From a virus: a DNA stretch of 64,000 bases. How positions within the stretch are numbered: position 1 is the first letter of the stretch; each line of letters opens with the position of its first letter. This document shows, piece after piece, positions 37,572 through 48,474 of the stretch. The notes under the pieces were generated by a model. The model had not been told where the DNA came from. It saw nothing but the letters and a program-made list of their open reading frames with translations, and did no database searches. The translations under genes and the position numbers were made by a program. The stretch spans positions 1-64,000 of IMG/VR virus record IMGVR_UViG_3300025806_000014; one strand, 5' to 3'.

Positions 37572-40500
37572 TTACAGGTCTGCTTCCCCAATGAAAGTAT
37601 TAGCTCCACTTCTTCCTCCTCCGCCGCCACCTGACCTAGTACTTACGGCAGTTTGTGTTAATGAAGGTCTTAATGCTGATACAACTTTTTCTAAATCACT
37701 TAAGCCTTTAGTTACTGTTGCTTTAGGGAATACATCTATACTTAATCTATCAGATCTATAATTAGCAGAAACTTCAATATCAAATTGAACTACATCTGAA
37801 TTATTTGGATATAAATCAAACCCAATTCTTTTAGTATATGTTAAGTTAACAGTAGAACCTGTTTCATCACCACCAATATTACCTAAACCTGTACCTGATG
37901 TAGTTCCAAAATAATCAGTCATTCTATATTGGAATACCAAAGGAACACTAACAGCATTCTGTTGGCCAAACTGTATTACTTCTCTAGATTGTATAGAATC
38001 TCCATCTACTTGAATATTCAAATGATTATCAGAAGATATAAACAGATAAGATCCACAAGACTGCCTTCCTAAAGTATATTGGTCAAAACCTTCAAATGAA
38101 TTTTTAGCATTTCTAGAATAACCACCAGTAATATAACCAGCAGCAGTAGTATCCCACAGATTTACTAAAGCAGCCGACGATAATGATGGGCTAGGCTGAA
38201 GTACTTGTCCAGTATCAAAAGTAAGCCCTGCGTATGGCGCGCCTGTTGCGGTTGACAAATTATACAAGTCGGTAACATTTTCATTTAAATAAATTCCTTG
38301 TTGTTTTCCGTAAGGAGAATCAGAAGTTAACGGTGAAAACTTAGACTGTCTAAATAATACAGCAGCTGTACCATTACCGGCAACAGTACAATCTATTCCT
38401 CCACCTGGAATAATTACTGGCAATGTATTAATATCACCAGTTAAAGATTCATAAGCAGCTTTATATGCAGTGTAATTAGTTAAAAACGGGTGTGCAATTG
38501 AAACTGATACTAAATTATCAGCAGGTGTTTGCGAACCTGGATAAGAAGCTGTTGTAGTAGGAAGCCCAGTATCTAAAAATCCACCACCCCAAATAAATTG
38601 TGTTGTCGGATCAGAAACTGTAGTTGCAGCTGGTGCATTATAAAAATTTTCTAATGTATCTAAATTAAAAGTATAACCATTTGTTGGTAAATCTGCATTA
38701 AGATAACTATAAAAATTACCTTCGGCAGATACATCAGCAAATCTACTATAAATAAACTGATTCTTATTTTGTGTAGACTGAAATGGTGGTTGAGAAACCA
38801 TTTGCCCATACTTTGTGCTGGCAGTAACATCAGGATTTGTTAAAAGAATTGGTGATAGATCATATTTTCTAATCGTATTATAATCAGCATCATCACCCCT
38901 GTATGTAGCCCTATCATTTGACTGATTATCTTTACTATTATCTAGCCATGAATATGTTGCTGGTAAAATAACCGAACCATTTATTATACTTCCAGTGTTA
39001 GTTGGCGAATATAAGCCAGGGTTTTCAGATTGTTTTACCATCCTACTTCTATTACCAGTAATTCTAGCTATTAACTGTAAAGCAGTTTGTGATCTATTTG
39101 CAATGTTAATAAAATAAGTCTTTGAAACAATAGCACCTCTAGGATCATCCAATCCATCAACTTCTTGTGAATAGAATCCAGCAAATACTTTTGTAGTTGC
39201 ATTTCTTCTTAAATTAAATGTATTACCAGTATCATCAACTAAAGTAGTTACTAGTTCACCTTGTGCACTGCTTAGTATTTCTGAAAACAGATCCAATTGA
39301 TTTTGCATATCTTGTAATTTTGTAAACAAATCAATTGGTGTTTGATTCTCGGATAGAAAACCAGAAGCAATTACTGGAGATGAATGAGCAAAATATGTTT
39401 CATTAGCAGTAAAAGAACTGCTTAAGTGAGTAGGTAACCCAATAGATTCTAAATTTTCATTTAATGAAACTAGCGCTAAGTCTTCTTGGTTTTGAGTCAA
39501 TATAGATTCAAGAGCACTATCAGAACTTAAATCAGCTGGAAATTCTACTCTTATAGCTGTACTCCATTCACTTTCTAATGGATTAGCTGGCCACCCTGCT
39601 TCAGAAATAGATTTAACTTGTATTTCTACTTGTTCACCTTTTCTAATTGGAATGTCTAATTGATTAATATTTACTGCATCTGCATTATCATCATTAATAG
39701 CAACCCATTCATATAAACCAGTTATAGTATTTTTAACCCTAGGTCTTAATACACTATCCACTATTACATAATTAGAAAATGCACCTTGGCTAGTACCAGA
39801 CCCGTCAGTATAAGTAAATTGATCTACTGCATTAGCAGCACCGTCCGACGAAAGATACCTGTAACGATATTTAAATTTTATTATATCCTGTACACCTGTT
39901 TCAGGAGCTGATTTTTCTTGTGGCATTGCCCAGAATCCTCTTACTCTATATTTAGGAGTTATACTACTTACAGAATTATCAGATGCAAAAGAATCAATTT
40001 CGGTAACTACAGATGAATATAATTTAGCCTGTGATGCTCTTTCAGTAATTAAACCTTGTAACGCATTTTTATCTGAATCCCTTTCAACTTCAGTAGTATA
40101 ATTAGTTGTTTGTATTTTTGCTCTACTTTGAGAAATAGCAACATCTAATTCACTAAGTGTTGCTTGTATTGTACTCTTTTGATTATTTAAGTCTTTAAGC
40201 TGAACAATAGAATCTGAATTACTAACCTGGCCATTTATTAAAGCCACACTAAAATCCTCAGAAGTTAAAACTGGAGCATTAGGTGTTAAACCTTCCCTAC
40301 TTGTTGGCATCTTGTCTTGTGCAAACGATAAAAGATATCTACCAAAATCAACAGCATTCTGTTGATAATAATCTGCTAAAGTCTGCTGAGTACCAGCAGC
40401 ATTAATAGTTGTTAAATTATTTGTATAAAATCCACTACCCGGTGACCAATTAACAGCAGGTATTTTTGAATCTGGATCAATAGGTTTAATAAAGGTTACA

Positions 40501-41483
40501 CATCTTTCATTAAATCCAACAGTAACGTCTACCTCTAAAGTATCACTTAATGAAGATCCTATTTTTAAAACATCAGCACCTATACTTATAGTCCTAGAAC
40601 CTTCCTGTAATCTTACTGTAACGGAATTAGTACTAGCATCAATCTGTGTTACTGTGTATCGAGTATCAATTGGTGTAGATACTACTTCTAAACTATCTCC
40701 TACTTTAAGTTGTACAGTATCAGCAAAATCAGCCTCCGAATCTGTATAAAATATTTTATTTAACTTATATAATTTTTGAACAGTTGTTTGCTCTACACCA
40801 TTTACAGTTTCAGTAACACTTTCCTCTCCAATTCTAATTACACTAAAGTTACCAGAGTATCTCTTATCTCTTGGTGGTAAATCTACTACAGCCTCGTCTA
40901 ATACATAAGCTATATTCTTTTCTACAATTTGTTGTAAAAAAGTATCATAATCTATTACTGCATTCCCATTATAATTTGATTCAAAGTAATTAATTTTACT
41001 TTGTGAGTTTGTATCTAAAATGTATCTTTGTACAATAGCCCTTTCAGTATCAATAGGAGCCTGCCCTGTAATATCAAATGCTACAAATAATAATGGATTT
41101 ATTAATTCCTCAAAAAACCAATTAGGTTTAATATCAAATTCATTAATGGAATTTAATGAAGTAAGATCTTGTGCCTCGGTTGGTAATTTAGCTAAAACTA
41201 ATTTTCTAAATGTACCATCAGCTAATCTTATAGAACTATTACCGTCATTAAAGTTAGTAATAGTATTAATGTTTGTATTTAATCTGTCTACCGAATTTTT
41301 AAGAAAACCAAAACTTGGAATAGTAATCCTAGAATTTGTACCATCATTATTCTGAATGTTAACAGTTACAGAATCTCTACTTGATGTAATCGCTTGATTT
41401 ACTTTCTCAAAGCTCTCCAGTGAATTGTTAAAAAGTCTTAACAGTTCCGGAAGCATTGTTTGTATTGAATTATTTTCAGCCAT
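37572..41483 (-). CDS. Very large virion/baseplate protein (1303 aa)
   Basis: A 1,303-residue protein. The N-terminus is helical (residues 1-75). A coiled coil occurs near residues 420-480 (repeated L-x-x-x-I/L with Gln/Ser/Lys). It is followed by fibronectin-III-like beta sequence (about 495-640, including I-P-I-R-K-G-E-Q-V-E-I-Q-V-K). A second coiled coil lies near 710-740, followed by a long Ser/Thr/Asn/Gly-rich region and a final G-G-G-G-G-G-R-S-G linker. No enzyme motifs were found. By position after gp6/gp7-like genes it is probably a baseplate-arm or fibre-network component. The family was not identified. Confidence 0.5.
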   Translation of the reverse strand: MAENNSIQTMLPELLRLFNNSLESFEKVNQAITSSRDSVTVNIQNNDGTNSRITIPSFGFLKNSVDRLNTNINTITNFNDGNSSIRLADGTFRKLVLAKLPTEAQDLTSLNSINEFDIKPNWFFEELINPLLFVAFDITGQAPIDTERAIVQRYILDTNSQSKINYFESNYNGNAVIDYDTFLQQIVEKNIAYVLDEAVVDLPPRDKRYSGNFSVIRIGEESVTETVNGVEQTTVQKLYKLNKIFYTDSEADFADTVQLKVGDSLEVVSTPIDTRYTVTQIDASTNSVTVRLQEGSRTISIGADVLKIGSSLSDTLEVDVTVGFNERCVTFIKPIDPDSKIPAVNWSPGSGFYTNNLTTINAAGTQQTLADYYQQNAVDFGRYLLSFAQDKMPTSREGLTPNAPVLTSEDFSVALINGQVSNSDSIVQLKDLNNQKSTIQATLSELDVAISQSRAKIQTTNYTTEVERDSDKNALQGLITERASQAKLYSSVVTEIDSFASDNSVSSITPKYRVRGFWAMPQEKSAPETGVQDIIKFKYRYRYLSSDGAANAVDQFTYTDGSGTSQGAFSNYVIVDSVLRPRVKNTITGLYEWVAINDDNADAVNINQLDIPIRKGEQVEIQVKSISEAGWPANPLESEWSTAIRVEFPADLSSDSALESILTQNQEDLALVSLNENLESIGLPTHLSSSFTANETYFAHSSPVIASGFLSENQTPIDLFTKLQDMQNQLDLFSEILSSAQGELVTTLVDDTGNTFNLRRNATTKVFAGFYSQEVDGLDDPRGAIVSKTYFINIANRSQTALQLIARITGNRSRMVKQSENPGLYSPTNTGSIINGSVILPATYSWLDNSKDNQSNDRATYRGDDADYNTIRKYDLSPILLTNPDVTASTKYGQMVSQPPFQSTQNKNQFIYSRFADVSAEGNFYSYLNADLPTNGYTFNLDTLENFYNAPAATTVSDPTTQFIWGGGFLDTGLPTTTASYPGSQTPADNLVSVSIAHPFLTNYTAYKAAYESLTGDINTLPVIIPGGGIDCTVAGNGTAAVLFRQSKFSPLTSDSPYGKQQGIYLNENVTDLYNLSTATGAPYAGLTFDTGQVLQPSPSLSSAALVNLWDTTAAGYITGGYSRNAKNSFEGFDQYTLGRQSCGSYLFISSDNHLNIQVDGDSIQSREVIQFGQQNAVSVPLVFQYRMTDYFGTTSGTGLGNIGGDETGSTVNLTYTKRIGFDLYPNNSDVVQFDIEVSANYRSDRLSIDVFPKATVTKGLSDLEKVVSALRPSLTQTAVSTRSGGGGGGRSGANTFIGEADL

Positions 41484-41506
41484 TATCTAGGTTTCAATTT
41501 TATTAT

Positions 41507-43669
41507 TTATTTGATGCAATCATATACAAAACTTAACACTCCTTGCTCTGTACAAATTAGATCAATTATTGGAATGTTAGTATTGCTTAATTTAGCATTA
41601 GGTATAGTTGCAGCCAATTTTCCAAATGAACCAGTATTAAGTCTACTTGGAGAATCGGTATATATTTTTATATCACGAGATCCCATAAGAGGAATGTTGT
41701 TAAATGTTAGTCTTACTGTTTGTCCAGTTCTCCACTGAATATCAGTATCATCAATATAAATAGCTAAATCACCAGCAGCTGTATTTATAGTATCTAGTCT
41801 TAACATATTTGTATATGTTCCTAAATCTACAAATACCCTAGGATCAACTACATTTAAGTTTAATGGTGCAACTGTAGTAATTGGAACATTACCAGCATCT
41901 ACTGGTACCATTAAATTATATGCTTGCACATTATTAGATATTTGAATTTGATTAGGTGTGTTAGTGTTAACTGTTATACCTGTTCCTTGTCTAACAACTT
42001 CAGTGTTATATTGTAAAGTAGTAGCAACCTCACCGTTAGCTAATGCTTGAATTTCATCAGAGTTTTTAGCAATTAAATCTAACAATGTAGTACTACTTGC
42101 AAAAGCCAATGAAGCATTATCAATTTGTGTTTGTAAACTATTAATTTGCGACTGTAAGAATGCAGATGTACTAACTGAATTAAGAGTATTCTCAACAGCA
42201 GCTAATCTTAATTCCATGTCAGCTATCTCTAATTGCTGTCTTTGGAATATTTGAGCCGATGCTTGTAACTGCGCAGATGCATCTGAAAATAATCCCATTG
42301 AAAAAGTATTATAATCATTTACAATTGTATCAATACCTGCAGTACCAGGAGAAGCATCAAATCTTAAATTAATTTTAAATCCATAACTATTACCATTTTG
42401 GCCAGTTGTAAGATTAGGTTTATATTTCGGGTATCTTTGAATATATCCTCCATCAGTTGTAGGAGTTATATTGTCTAAAATTAAAATACCGTATAAGTTT
42501 GTTTTAGTTTTGCTAGAATCACTTAAGTCTACCATATCATAGTAAACCGCAACTGCATTAAATTCAAATGATTCAGCTAAGTCAGTTCCATTAAATTGTG
42601 GAATAGTACTTATTGTAGCATCTTGTACAATTTGTTGATAATCATTAGGATTAAAATCTACAGATATGCCATCAAGCTCAGATCTTACATATGCAGATCC
42701 GGTAAACCCAGTAGGATTATTATAATCTGCTGGATATTTTCTAATGTTAGCATTAAGAACACTTTCAAATGTAGTTGGTTCTGTGAAGTAAGCATCTACA
42801 GTATTAGGAGGTGTTGTTTCATCCATCCAGTTACCACCAGAAATTGGTAGTGCTGGGTCTGTTATTGAAGCCGTAGCATAAGGTAAAGTATACCCAGCAG
42901 GTCCTGCACCTTGTAAAGGTTGGTCATAATCATAATAAGCAAATATGTCTAATCCTTGTGGGTGGACTGTTGCTGAATTCCTTCCCATTATATACTCGCT
43001 TGTACCTTGGATTTTTAATGATGGTTGATAGTTATTATCAGATACTGAATCAAAGAGGATTGTAGGTGTTCTACCCACCTCTGTCGGTACATTAATATAT
43101 AATTCCGTATAAGCTTCTCCGGCTTTATCTACATTATTTACAATATCAATTTCACCAATATATCTAACTACTCTTCTATACTGTCGAGTCCCAGATAAAA
43201 CTTCATCTTCTTCAACAAATCTTTTATCTGTAATACTACTTGCTTTCTCTAATGCAGTAGCTTCTCTAAATCGCATAGCACCAGTTTCCTTTAACCATTT
43301 AAAGAATACTCTTTCTGTAACTGTTAGGTTAGTTGTGTTATCATATGTTGCATCACTGATAATAAGTTCTTCTAAATTCAGCGCGTAGTTTTGAAGACTT
43401 TCAGTAAAATTAACATTAGGATCACCTTTTAAGCCACCACTCCATATTGCACCATCTATTGTATCAAACTGCATATAGTTCTGAAAATTACTAAATGTGG
43501 TTGGATCTAATCTATCCATATCAGGTAGATTAAGAAGCACAAACTTAGAAAAGACTAACTTTAACTCATCATTATTGAGAGTTCTAGATAAGTCTTTAGC
43601 AGAGGAAGAGAACGTGTAAAATGTTCCCCCGTCTGCTTGCGGAGTTCTGATTAAGGGCGTTGTTGCCAT
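41507..43669 (-). CDS. Baseplate-periphery protein with coiled coil (720 aa)
   Basis: A 720-residue protein. The first 470 residues are beta-rich. A predicted coiled coil at about 470-540 (L-R-L-A-A-V-E-N-T-L, I-N-S-L-Q-T-Q-I) is followed by a compact C-terminal beta domain. This body, trimeric coiled coil and C-terminal knob layout fits short-fibre or baseplate-wedge accessory proteins such as T4 gp8-gp10, and the gene order is similar. It lies 21 nt after the 214-residue gene. No specific family was recognised. Confidence 0.5.
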   Translation of the reverse strand: MATTPLIRTPQADGGTFYTFSSSAKDLSRTLNNDELKLVFSKFVLLNLPDMDRLDPTTFSNFQNYMQFDTIDGAIWSGGLKGDPNVNFTESLQNYALNLEELIISDATYDNTTNLTVTERVFFKWLKETGAMRFREATALEKASSITDKRFVEEDEVLSGTRQYRRVVRYIGEIDIVNNVDKAGEAYTELYINVPTEVGRTPTILFDSVSDNNYQPSLKIQGTSEYIMGRNSATVHPQGLDIFAYYDYDQPLQGAGPAGYTLPYATASITDPALPISGGNWMDETTPPNTVDAYFTEPTTFESVLNANIRKYPADYNNPTGFTGSAYVRSELDGISVDFNPNDYQQIVQDATISTIPQFNGTDLAESFEFNAVAVYYDMVDLSDSSKTKTNLYGILILDNITPTTDGGYIQRYPKYKPNLTTGQNGNSYGFKINLRFDASPGTAGIDTIVNDYNTFSMGLFSDASAQLQASAQIFQRQQLEIADMELRLAAVENTLNSVSTSAFLQSQINSLQTQIDNASLAFASSTTLLDLIAKNSDEIQALANGEVATTLQYNTEVVRQGTGITVNTNTPNQIQISNNVQAYNLMVPVDAGNVPITTVAPLNLNVVDPRVFVDLGTYTNMLRLDTINTAAGDLAIYIDDTDIQWRTGQTVRLTFNNIPLMGSRDIKIYTDSPSRLNTGSFGKLAATIPNAKLSNTNIPIIDLICTEQGVLSFVYDCIK

Positions 43670-43691
43670 GTATTTTTTCTTTCTTTAATTA

Positions 43692-44336
43692 TTATGATAG
43701 TACATATCCTTGTCCACCAACTATGTACCAAACTGGAACGCCTGATCCATTGTCAATTGCCAAAAGATGTACACTTTCTCCTACTGCATTTAAAGTAATG
43801 TAATCATTAGTACCTGTTGTAACTAAGTTACTTGAGATACCTTGGATTTGTACACTACCGCTACCTTCGGTGCAAATAAAGAAAATTTCTTGTCCTATAC
43901 TTCCACTATATAAAGTAAGTGCTAATGTATTTGTAATATCTGTATTACCACACCTATTAATTGAATAAGGTGGAATTGCAGTACTATTACCAACATTAAT
44001 TGCCATACCTGCTCCAGCTGTGGTATCATTAAGAGGTGTAGGGTTTGTATCATTTCTGAATATAGCACCACCATTTAAATTTAAATTACCAGTCATTTTG
44101 ACATTTGTTAAAATATCAAAAGTACTAGCATTAATATCAAGTAGTATTGTACTAAGCCCAACTCTCAATGCCTCAGTTGAAAGATTGTTTAAATTAGTGA
44201 TTGTACCTGCGGTTGGAGCAAAGTATGTCTCCATCGCATTAATTTCACTAGCAAGAACATTAAAGTTATCATTAATTACTAACCTCGATCCTGATAAAGA
44301 ATCGGTTCCTAAAATTTCTGTTACGCTGATTGCCAT
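43692..44336 (-). CDS. Small fibre-like protein (214 aa) with shared N-terminal module
   Basis: A 214-residue protein. It starts M-A-I-S-V-T-E-I-L-G-T-D-S-L-S followed by I-N-D-N-F-N, matching the start of the 1,005-residue Hint fibre protein (I-T-I-Q-E-I-I-A-S-D-T-I-S, then T-N-F-N-F). The rest is beta-rich, with N-L-N-L-N-G-G repeats typical of phage-fibre beta-prism or head-domain regions. It begins just 1 nt before the stop of the 1,376-residue baseplate gene (44338). A short tail fibre or trimeric plug is plausible. Confidence 0.5.
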   Translation of the reverse strand: MAISVTEILGTDSLSGSRLVINDNFNVLASEINAMETYFAPTAGTITNLNNLSTEALRVGLSTILLDINASTFDILTNVKMTGNLNLNGGAIFRNDTNPTPLNDTTAGAGMAINVGNSTAIPPYSINRCGNTDITNTLALTLYSGSIGQEIFFICTEGSGSVQIQGISSNLVTTGTNDYITLNAVGESVHLLAIDNGSGVPVWYIVGGQGYVLS

Positions 44337-44337
44337 T

Positions 44338-47300
44338 TTATTTTGTTTGTTTTATATTTAAGATATTTCTACCTTTTTTATATTTATTCCCATTCGTATC
44401 TGTAAGTTCTAATGTTATCATATACTTTCCTGGGTCTTTAAAAAGATATGTTAGATACTTGCTTTCAAAATATATATCAGCCACTGATGAGTTAGTAGTA
44501 TTGGAGATGGTCCATCTAGGAGCATCCTTTCCAACTATTCTACATTTATCATAGACAAACATGGCCCATGACATCGGTGGTAATACTTTTCCATCATTAA
44601 TAAACTTAGCAGTTCCCCATGTAGGATTGCTAGTTATACTTTGGCTTGATTTATAAATTCTACTTAAACAATCTACATTTCCACCCGATGGTAATCTTTC
44701 AAATGGTACATAACCAGATGGATTACTCGGTAGTGCAAATATTGAATTTAATGTAGTAGTGTTAGGCTTTACTAATAGCTTACTTATATAATTTGTATAT
44801 AGAGCATGACCTAACGGATTGTTTGATTCAACTAATATAGGAGTATCGGCAGTCCATTCAGGTGCTAAAGTTCCACCACTTACATAAGTAGTAATAAAAT
44901 CCCACTCTGCATAAATTAACAAGTATAAATACTCTCTCATTAATAATGCATTAAATTCATCTAGCGACTGCCCAGGCTGCTGTGTGTAGCCTGATGTATC
45001 AAATACACCGTTTGAAATTGCTTCGGCCATTGCTGTATAGGTTGGCCCATATGCTGATGTTTGATTAAATACATTAGGATATGCACCAGGCAAACCAAAT
45101 GTTGTTATAGTATGAAGCAAATGTTCTAATACTTCTGTAATTTGGGCCTGCGGTGTAAGACCGTCATTTTGCCAAATAAAATCAACGTTTGCATTATTAT
45201 CATTAGTTTGATCCCACCCTGCTAAATCCTCTAAAGCTGGTGTATATGAACCCATCCCAATATAACCTATTCTTTGAATTGTTTTTAGTGATTGCATTTT
45301 TGCCAATACTGCTGCTTGTTTATTATAAATTATTCCAGCACTATCAGGATTTAATATCATTTCAGCACACCTTGCAATTTTTTCTACAAAAGCATCCTTA
45401 ACAGCCGGTGCTCCACTTATTGCACCTACTGAAAGTAAAGTCATTCCATTTATTGGTAATGCTTTAGCAAAAGGTGGGTATACTGTTGTTGCTGCTATTG
45501 GCCCACCAACATAATCTGTAGAATTACCAGTACCACTTGCACAAACTCTAAGTCCATTTGAATCTACAATATCTACTGATTTAAAATCTCCATGTTTGCC
45601 ATAATATCTAGAAACTGCTTGAACAAACATTTCACTATTAATAGAATTTAAAACTAAGTTATAAACATATTTATTAATAATAGGATTAGTGCTAACATTA
45701 AGCTGACTAACAGCATCTCCTAATGTAAGAGTTGATGCATCAAAGAAATGAGTACCTACTGTATTATCAAGCTCTGTAATTTGCAAATAAGTATTAGGCT
45801 TCATTTCACTAAACTGAAAAAATGCAGGAGTGTCACCAGTTGTAGCAGTCATTTCCCACCATAAGTGATAAGCATTATTCCAAGTACATAATGGACGATT
45901 TAAATTTTTCCATTGATAAGGGCCACTAAAACTAGCCTTACCATCATCTTGATAATTTAATAATTGAAAGTCTGTTGATGTTCCGATACCAAAAGTATTT
46001 AATATAGCATTAACTCTATCAAGAGAATCATATAAGCTTGGTGTTTCTTCATCCCATGTTACTGTAGGTGATTGTGGTAAATTCCATAAAGATCCATAAT
46101 TTTTCCATGTATATTTTCCTTCACTACTCCATGTATATCTTTCCTTTCTTCCTTGATACCATCCTGAATATTCTACTTCTCTAGCATCTACACAAATTGC
46201 ATCATGTTTTACTGATGATGAAATATTATTATATAAATCAAATAATTTCATTTCAACATTATAACTACCAACATAAGGTAAGGTTAAAGGGAGAGTTCCG
46301 TATTGTCCTATAGTTCCTCTTATTTGAAAAAAGTATGCAGGTGAAACATCAGATGCATCTTTATAAATTGTCCATTCTATTTCTGCAAAATTACCTGATT
46401 CTAAACCATCCCACGTAAATAAAGTTTCACCAGGTAATTGAATATCAGTAAACTGCCCACCGCTCGCAGGGTTTGCTAAAGTAGCGCTTGCAACAAATCG
46501 ATTAACATCGTTTCCATAACCTCTAATACATGGACCTATTTCATTAGTAACCTGTGACCAATCAAACCATAACCACGGATCAACTTGTGCCGTTTTAAAC
46601 GCAGCTACTTGATTAAATATCGAAGTTGTAATTGTCTGTATAGTATCTCCTGCAACTACTGTATGTGTTGCAGAGGTTCCTGTCGCAGGATCGCTTAATT
46701 TATAAACATCACCAACAGCTGCACCTTGAACATTAAAATCAAAAGTAAAAAAATCATTAGCATTTGTTAACTGTTCCCAAGTGCTATCAATATTATCCCA
46801 TGTTAAATTATTAAAGCTATCATTAGTTAAAGTAATTAATGCACCGGCTTTAGCACCAGGTTGATCTGGTAAATATTCAGAAGAATACCCTTGCTTATAA
46901 TCTAAACCTGCCACTTTATTTAAGTTAGGTGCATATCTTGCAAAATAAGCAGCATAGACACCAGCAACGTCTTTTAGCTGTACATTACCACCATTCTGTA
47001 AAGCACCTAGTACACTATTAGGATCAGGCCCAATTGGTGGTGGTGGTAAAATTTGACCAGGAGTATAATTCATTAACATATTTTGCCCTACTGAAGCGGC
47101 ACCTGCAGATAGTGGCGCAATATAAGCATTACAATAATTAATTATAGCCTGCCCCACAACAGCGGCTTCATCTAAACAAAATGAATCAAAAGTTCTTAAG
47201 TCTTCTATATAAGTACATGCAGCTGGAAAAACTTTAAAATCAGTATTAATACCAGCTTTTATAGTATTTGTATCATTTCTACTTATAGTGTTGGTAACCT

Positions 47301-48468
47301 CTAATAATCCAAAGAAATCAGCTTCTGCCGTAATACCTTTAATACGAGCATTAAGAGGAAGGTATTCATTTTCTAATTTTCTTTTTAAACCAAATAGTTT
47401 AATTAAGATTTCCTCAATAGTAAAATCTTGCAATTCTTCTGTTACTGGTAAATCCTCATCTGTAAATTTCCCAGGGACTATTTTATTAATTCTATAAATA
47501 AGACTAAATAAACTAGTCTTTCTAAAGTTTTTGTTTGGTAATGTTATTTGCTTATCATCAAACTGAGCAGTAGGAGAAAATAAATCTATTGAATTGCTTT
47601 GTATGTATTTTCCAAATTGTGGAGAATTAGCATTTACATTTCTCCAAAATTCTTTAAGCTTTAAATTATCATAACCAAAAAACTTAATAGCATTTATTAA
47701 ACCTTTATAAGAACCGATAAAAGGATATATGTTATTTCCTTCCATCATAATTTCTTTACGCTTAAGATTAATCTCTACATAATCAGGTAATGCTTCTTTT
47801 ATATTAGTTTCTCTAAAAACAGTACTATCAGATGCAATAACATTATAACCCATGTTTTGAGTCATAACTCTTAATCTCTCATCTTCTTCAATACTTTCAG
47901 CATACACCATAAATTCACCTACAATAGTGTTAGAACATTTATCAGTTATGATTAGTTTTCTCCTATAAGTATTTTCAAATTCAGATGAAAATGTTATATC
48001 AACCTGTAATGCTTCAGATTTAATTTGATCTGTTATAATAAAACCTGCAGCATTTGTAGTTTGATCAGGATCGTATTGCAAAGGTGCAACTAATTTATCA
48101 ACCTTTATTAATGGCGGGCCATCAGGTTCTTGTACTAATGCTGATTGTGTACCTGTATTAAAATCTTTGTTAAATTGAAATAAAAATATTTGATTAGGCT
48201 TTGTGGTTTTCCAACTTACTTCCCAATCACAAGTACTGCCTGTAGGATCAGGCTGGTTGTAACCATGTGGATAACCAAATTTAAAAGTACCACTATCCTT
48301 GTCTATCATTTTTTGCAAAATGAATATTTGGTTTACTTCAAATAAATCAATAGAAACTTGTGGCAAGAAAATGTCACCAGTCCACTTGTCAGTAGAACTG
48401 TCATATGCCATATTGTAATTCTTCCCATACTTATCGAAGAAATATAAATGTTGCCAATTTTTGGTCAC
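44338..48468 (-). CDS. Very large baseplate-wedge protein, gp7-position (1376 aa)
   Basis: A 1,376-residue protein starting at a GTG codon (48468); the first ATG would remove 19 residues including N-W-Q-H-L-Y-F-F-D-K. The N-terminal 400 residues include Y-K-G-L-I-N-A-I-K-F-F-G-Y-D-N-L-K, a pattern seen in tail proteins of the gpI/wedge type. Beta sandwich segments at about 690-780 and the last 60 residues (P-G-K-Y-M-I-T-L-E-L-T-D) look like PKD/Ig-like domains. T4 gp7 (1,032 aa) follows gp6, and here this gene follows the gp6-like gene after one small ORF, so a gp7-equivalent role is inferred from order. Sequence evidence is limited. Confidence 0.5.
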   Translation of the reverse strand: MTKNWQHLYFFDKYGKNYNMAYDSSTDKWTGDIFLPQVSIDLFEVNQIFILQKMIDKDSGTFKFGYPHGYNQPDPTGSTCDWEVSWKTTKPNQIFLFQFNKDFNTGTQSALVQEPDGPPLIKVDKLVAPLQYDPDQTTNAAGFIITDQIKSEALQVDITFSSEFENTYRRKLIITDKCSNTIVGEFMVYAESIEEDERLRVMTQNMGYNVIASDSTVFRETNIKEALPDYVEINLKRKEIMMEGNNIYPFIGSYKGLINAIKFFGYDNLKLKEFWRNVNANSPQFGKYIQSNSIDLFSPTAQFDDKQITLPNKNFRKTSLFSLIYRINKIVPGKFTDEDLPVTEELQDFTIEEILIKLFGLKRKLENEYLPLNARIKGITAEADFFGLLEVTNTISRNDTNTIKAGINTDFKVFPAACTYIEDLRTFDSFCLDEAAVVGQAIINYCNAYIAPLSAGAASVGQNMLMNYTPGQILPPPPIGPDPNSVLGALQNGGNVQLKDVAGVYAAYFARYAPNLNKVAGLDYKQGYSSEYLPDQPGAKAGALITLTNDSFNNLTWDNIDSTWEQLTNANDFFTFDFNVQGAAVGDVYKLSDPATGTSATHTVVAGDTIQTITTSIFNQVAAFKTAQVDPWLWFDWSQVTNEIGPCIRGYGNDVNRFVASATLANPASGGQFTDIQLPGETLFTWDGLESGNFAEIEWTIYKDASDVSPAYFFQIRGTIGQYGTLPLTLPYVGSYNVEMKLFDLYNNISSSVKHDAICVDAREVEYSGWYQGRKERYTWSSEGKYTWKNYGSLWNLPQSPTVTWDEETPSLYDSLDRVNAILNTFGIGTSTDFQLLNYQDDGKASFSGPYQWKNLNRPLCTWNNAYHLWWEMTATTGDTPAFFQFSEMKPNTYLQITELDNTVGTHFFDASTLTLGDAVSQLNVSTNPIINKYVYNLVLNSINSEMFVQAVSRYYGKHGDFKSVDIVDSNGLRVCASGTGNSTDYVGGPIAATTVYPPFAKALPINGMTLLSVGAISGAPAVKDAFVEKIARCAEMILNPDSAGIIYNKQAAVLAKMQSLKTIQRIGYIGMGSYTPALEDLAGWDQTNDNNANVDFIWQNDGLTPQAQITEVLEHLLHTITTFGLPGAYPNVFNQTSAYGPTYTAMAEAISNGVFDTSGYTQQPGQSLDEFNALLMREYLYLLIYAEWDFITTYVSGGTLAPEWTADTPILVESNNPLGHALYTNYISKLLVKPNTTTLNSIFALPSNPSGYVPFERLPSGGNVDCLSRIYKSSQSITSNPTWGTAKFINDGKVLPPMSWAMFVYDKCRIVGKDAPRWTISNTTNSSVADIYFESKYLTYLFKDPGKYMITLELTDTNGNKYKKGRNILNIKQTK

Positions 48469-48474
48469 TATCTT

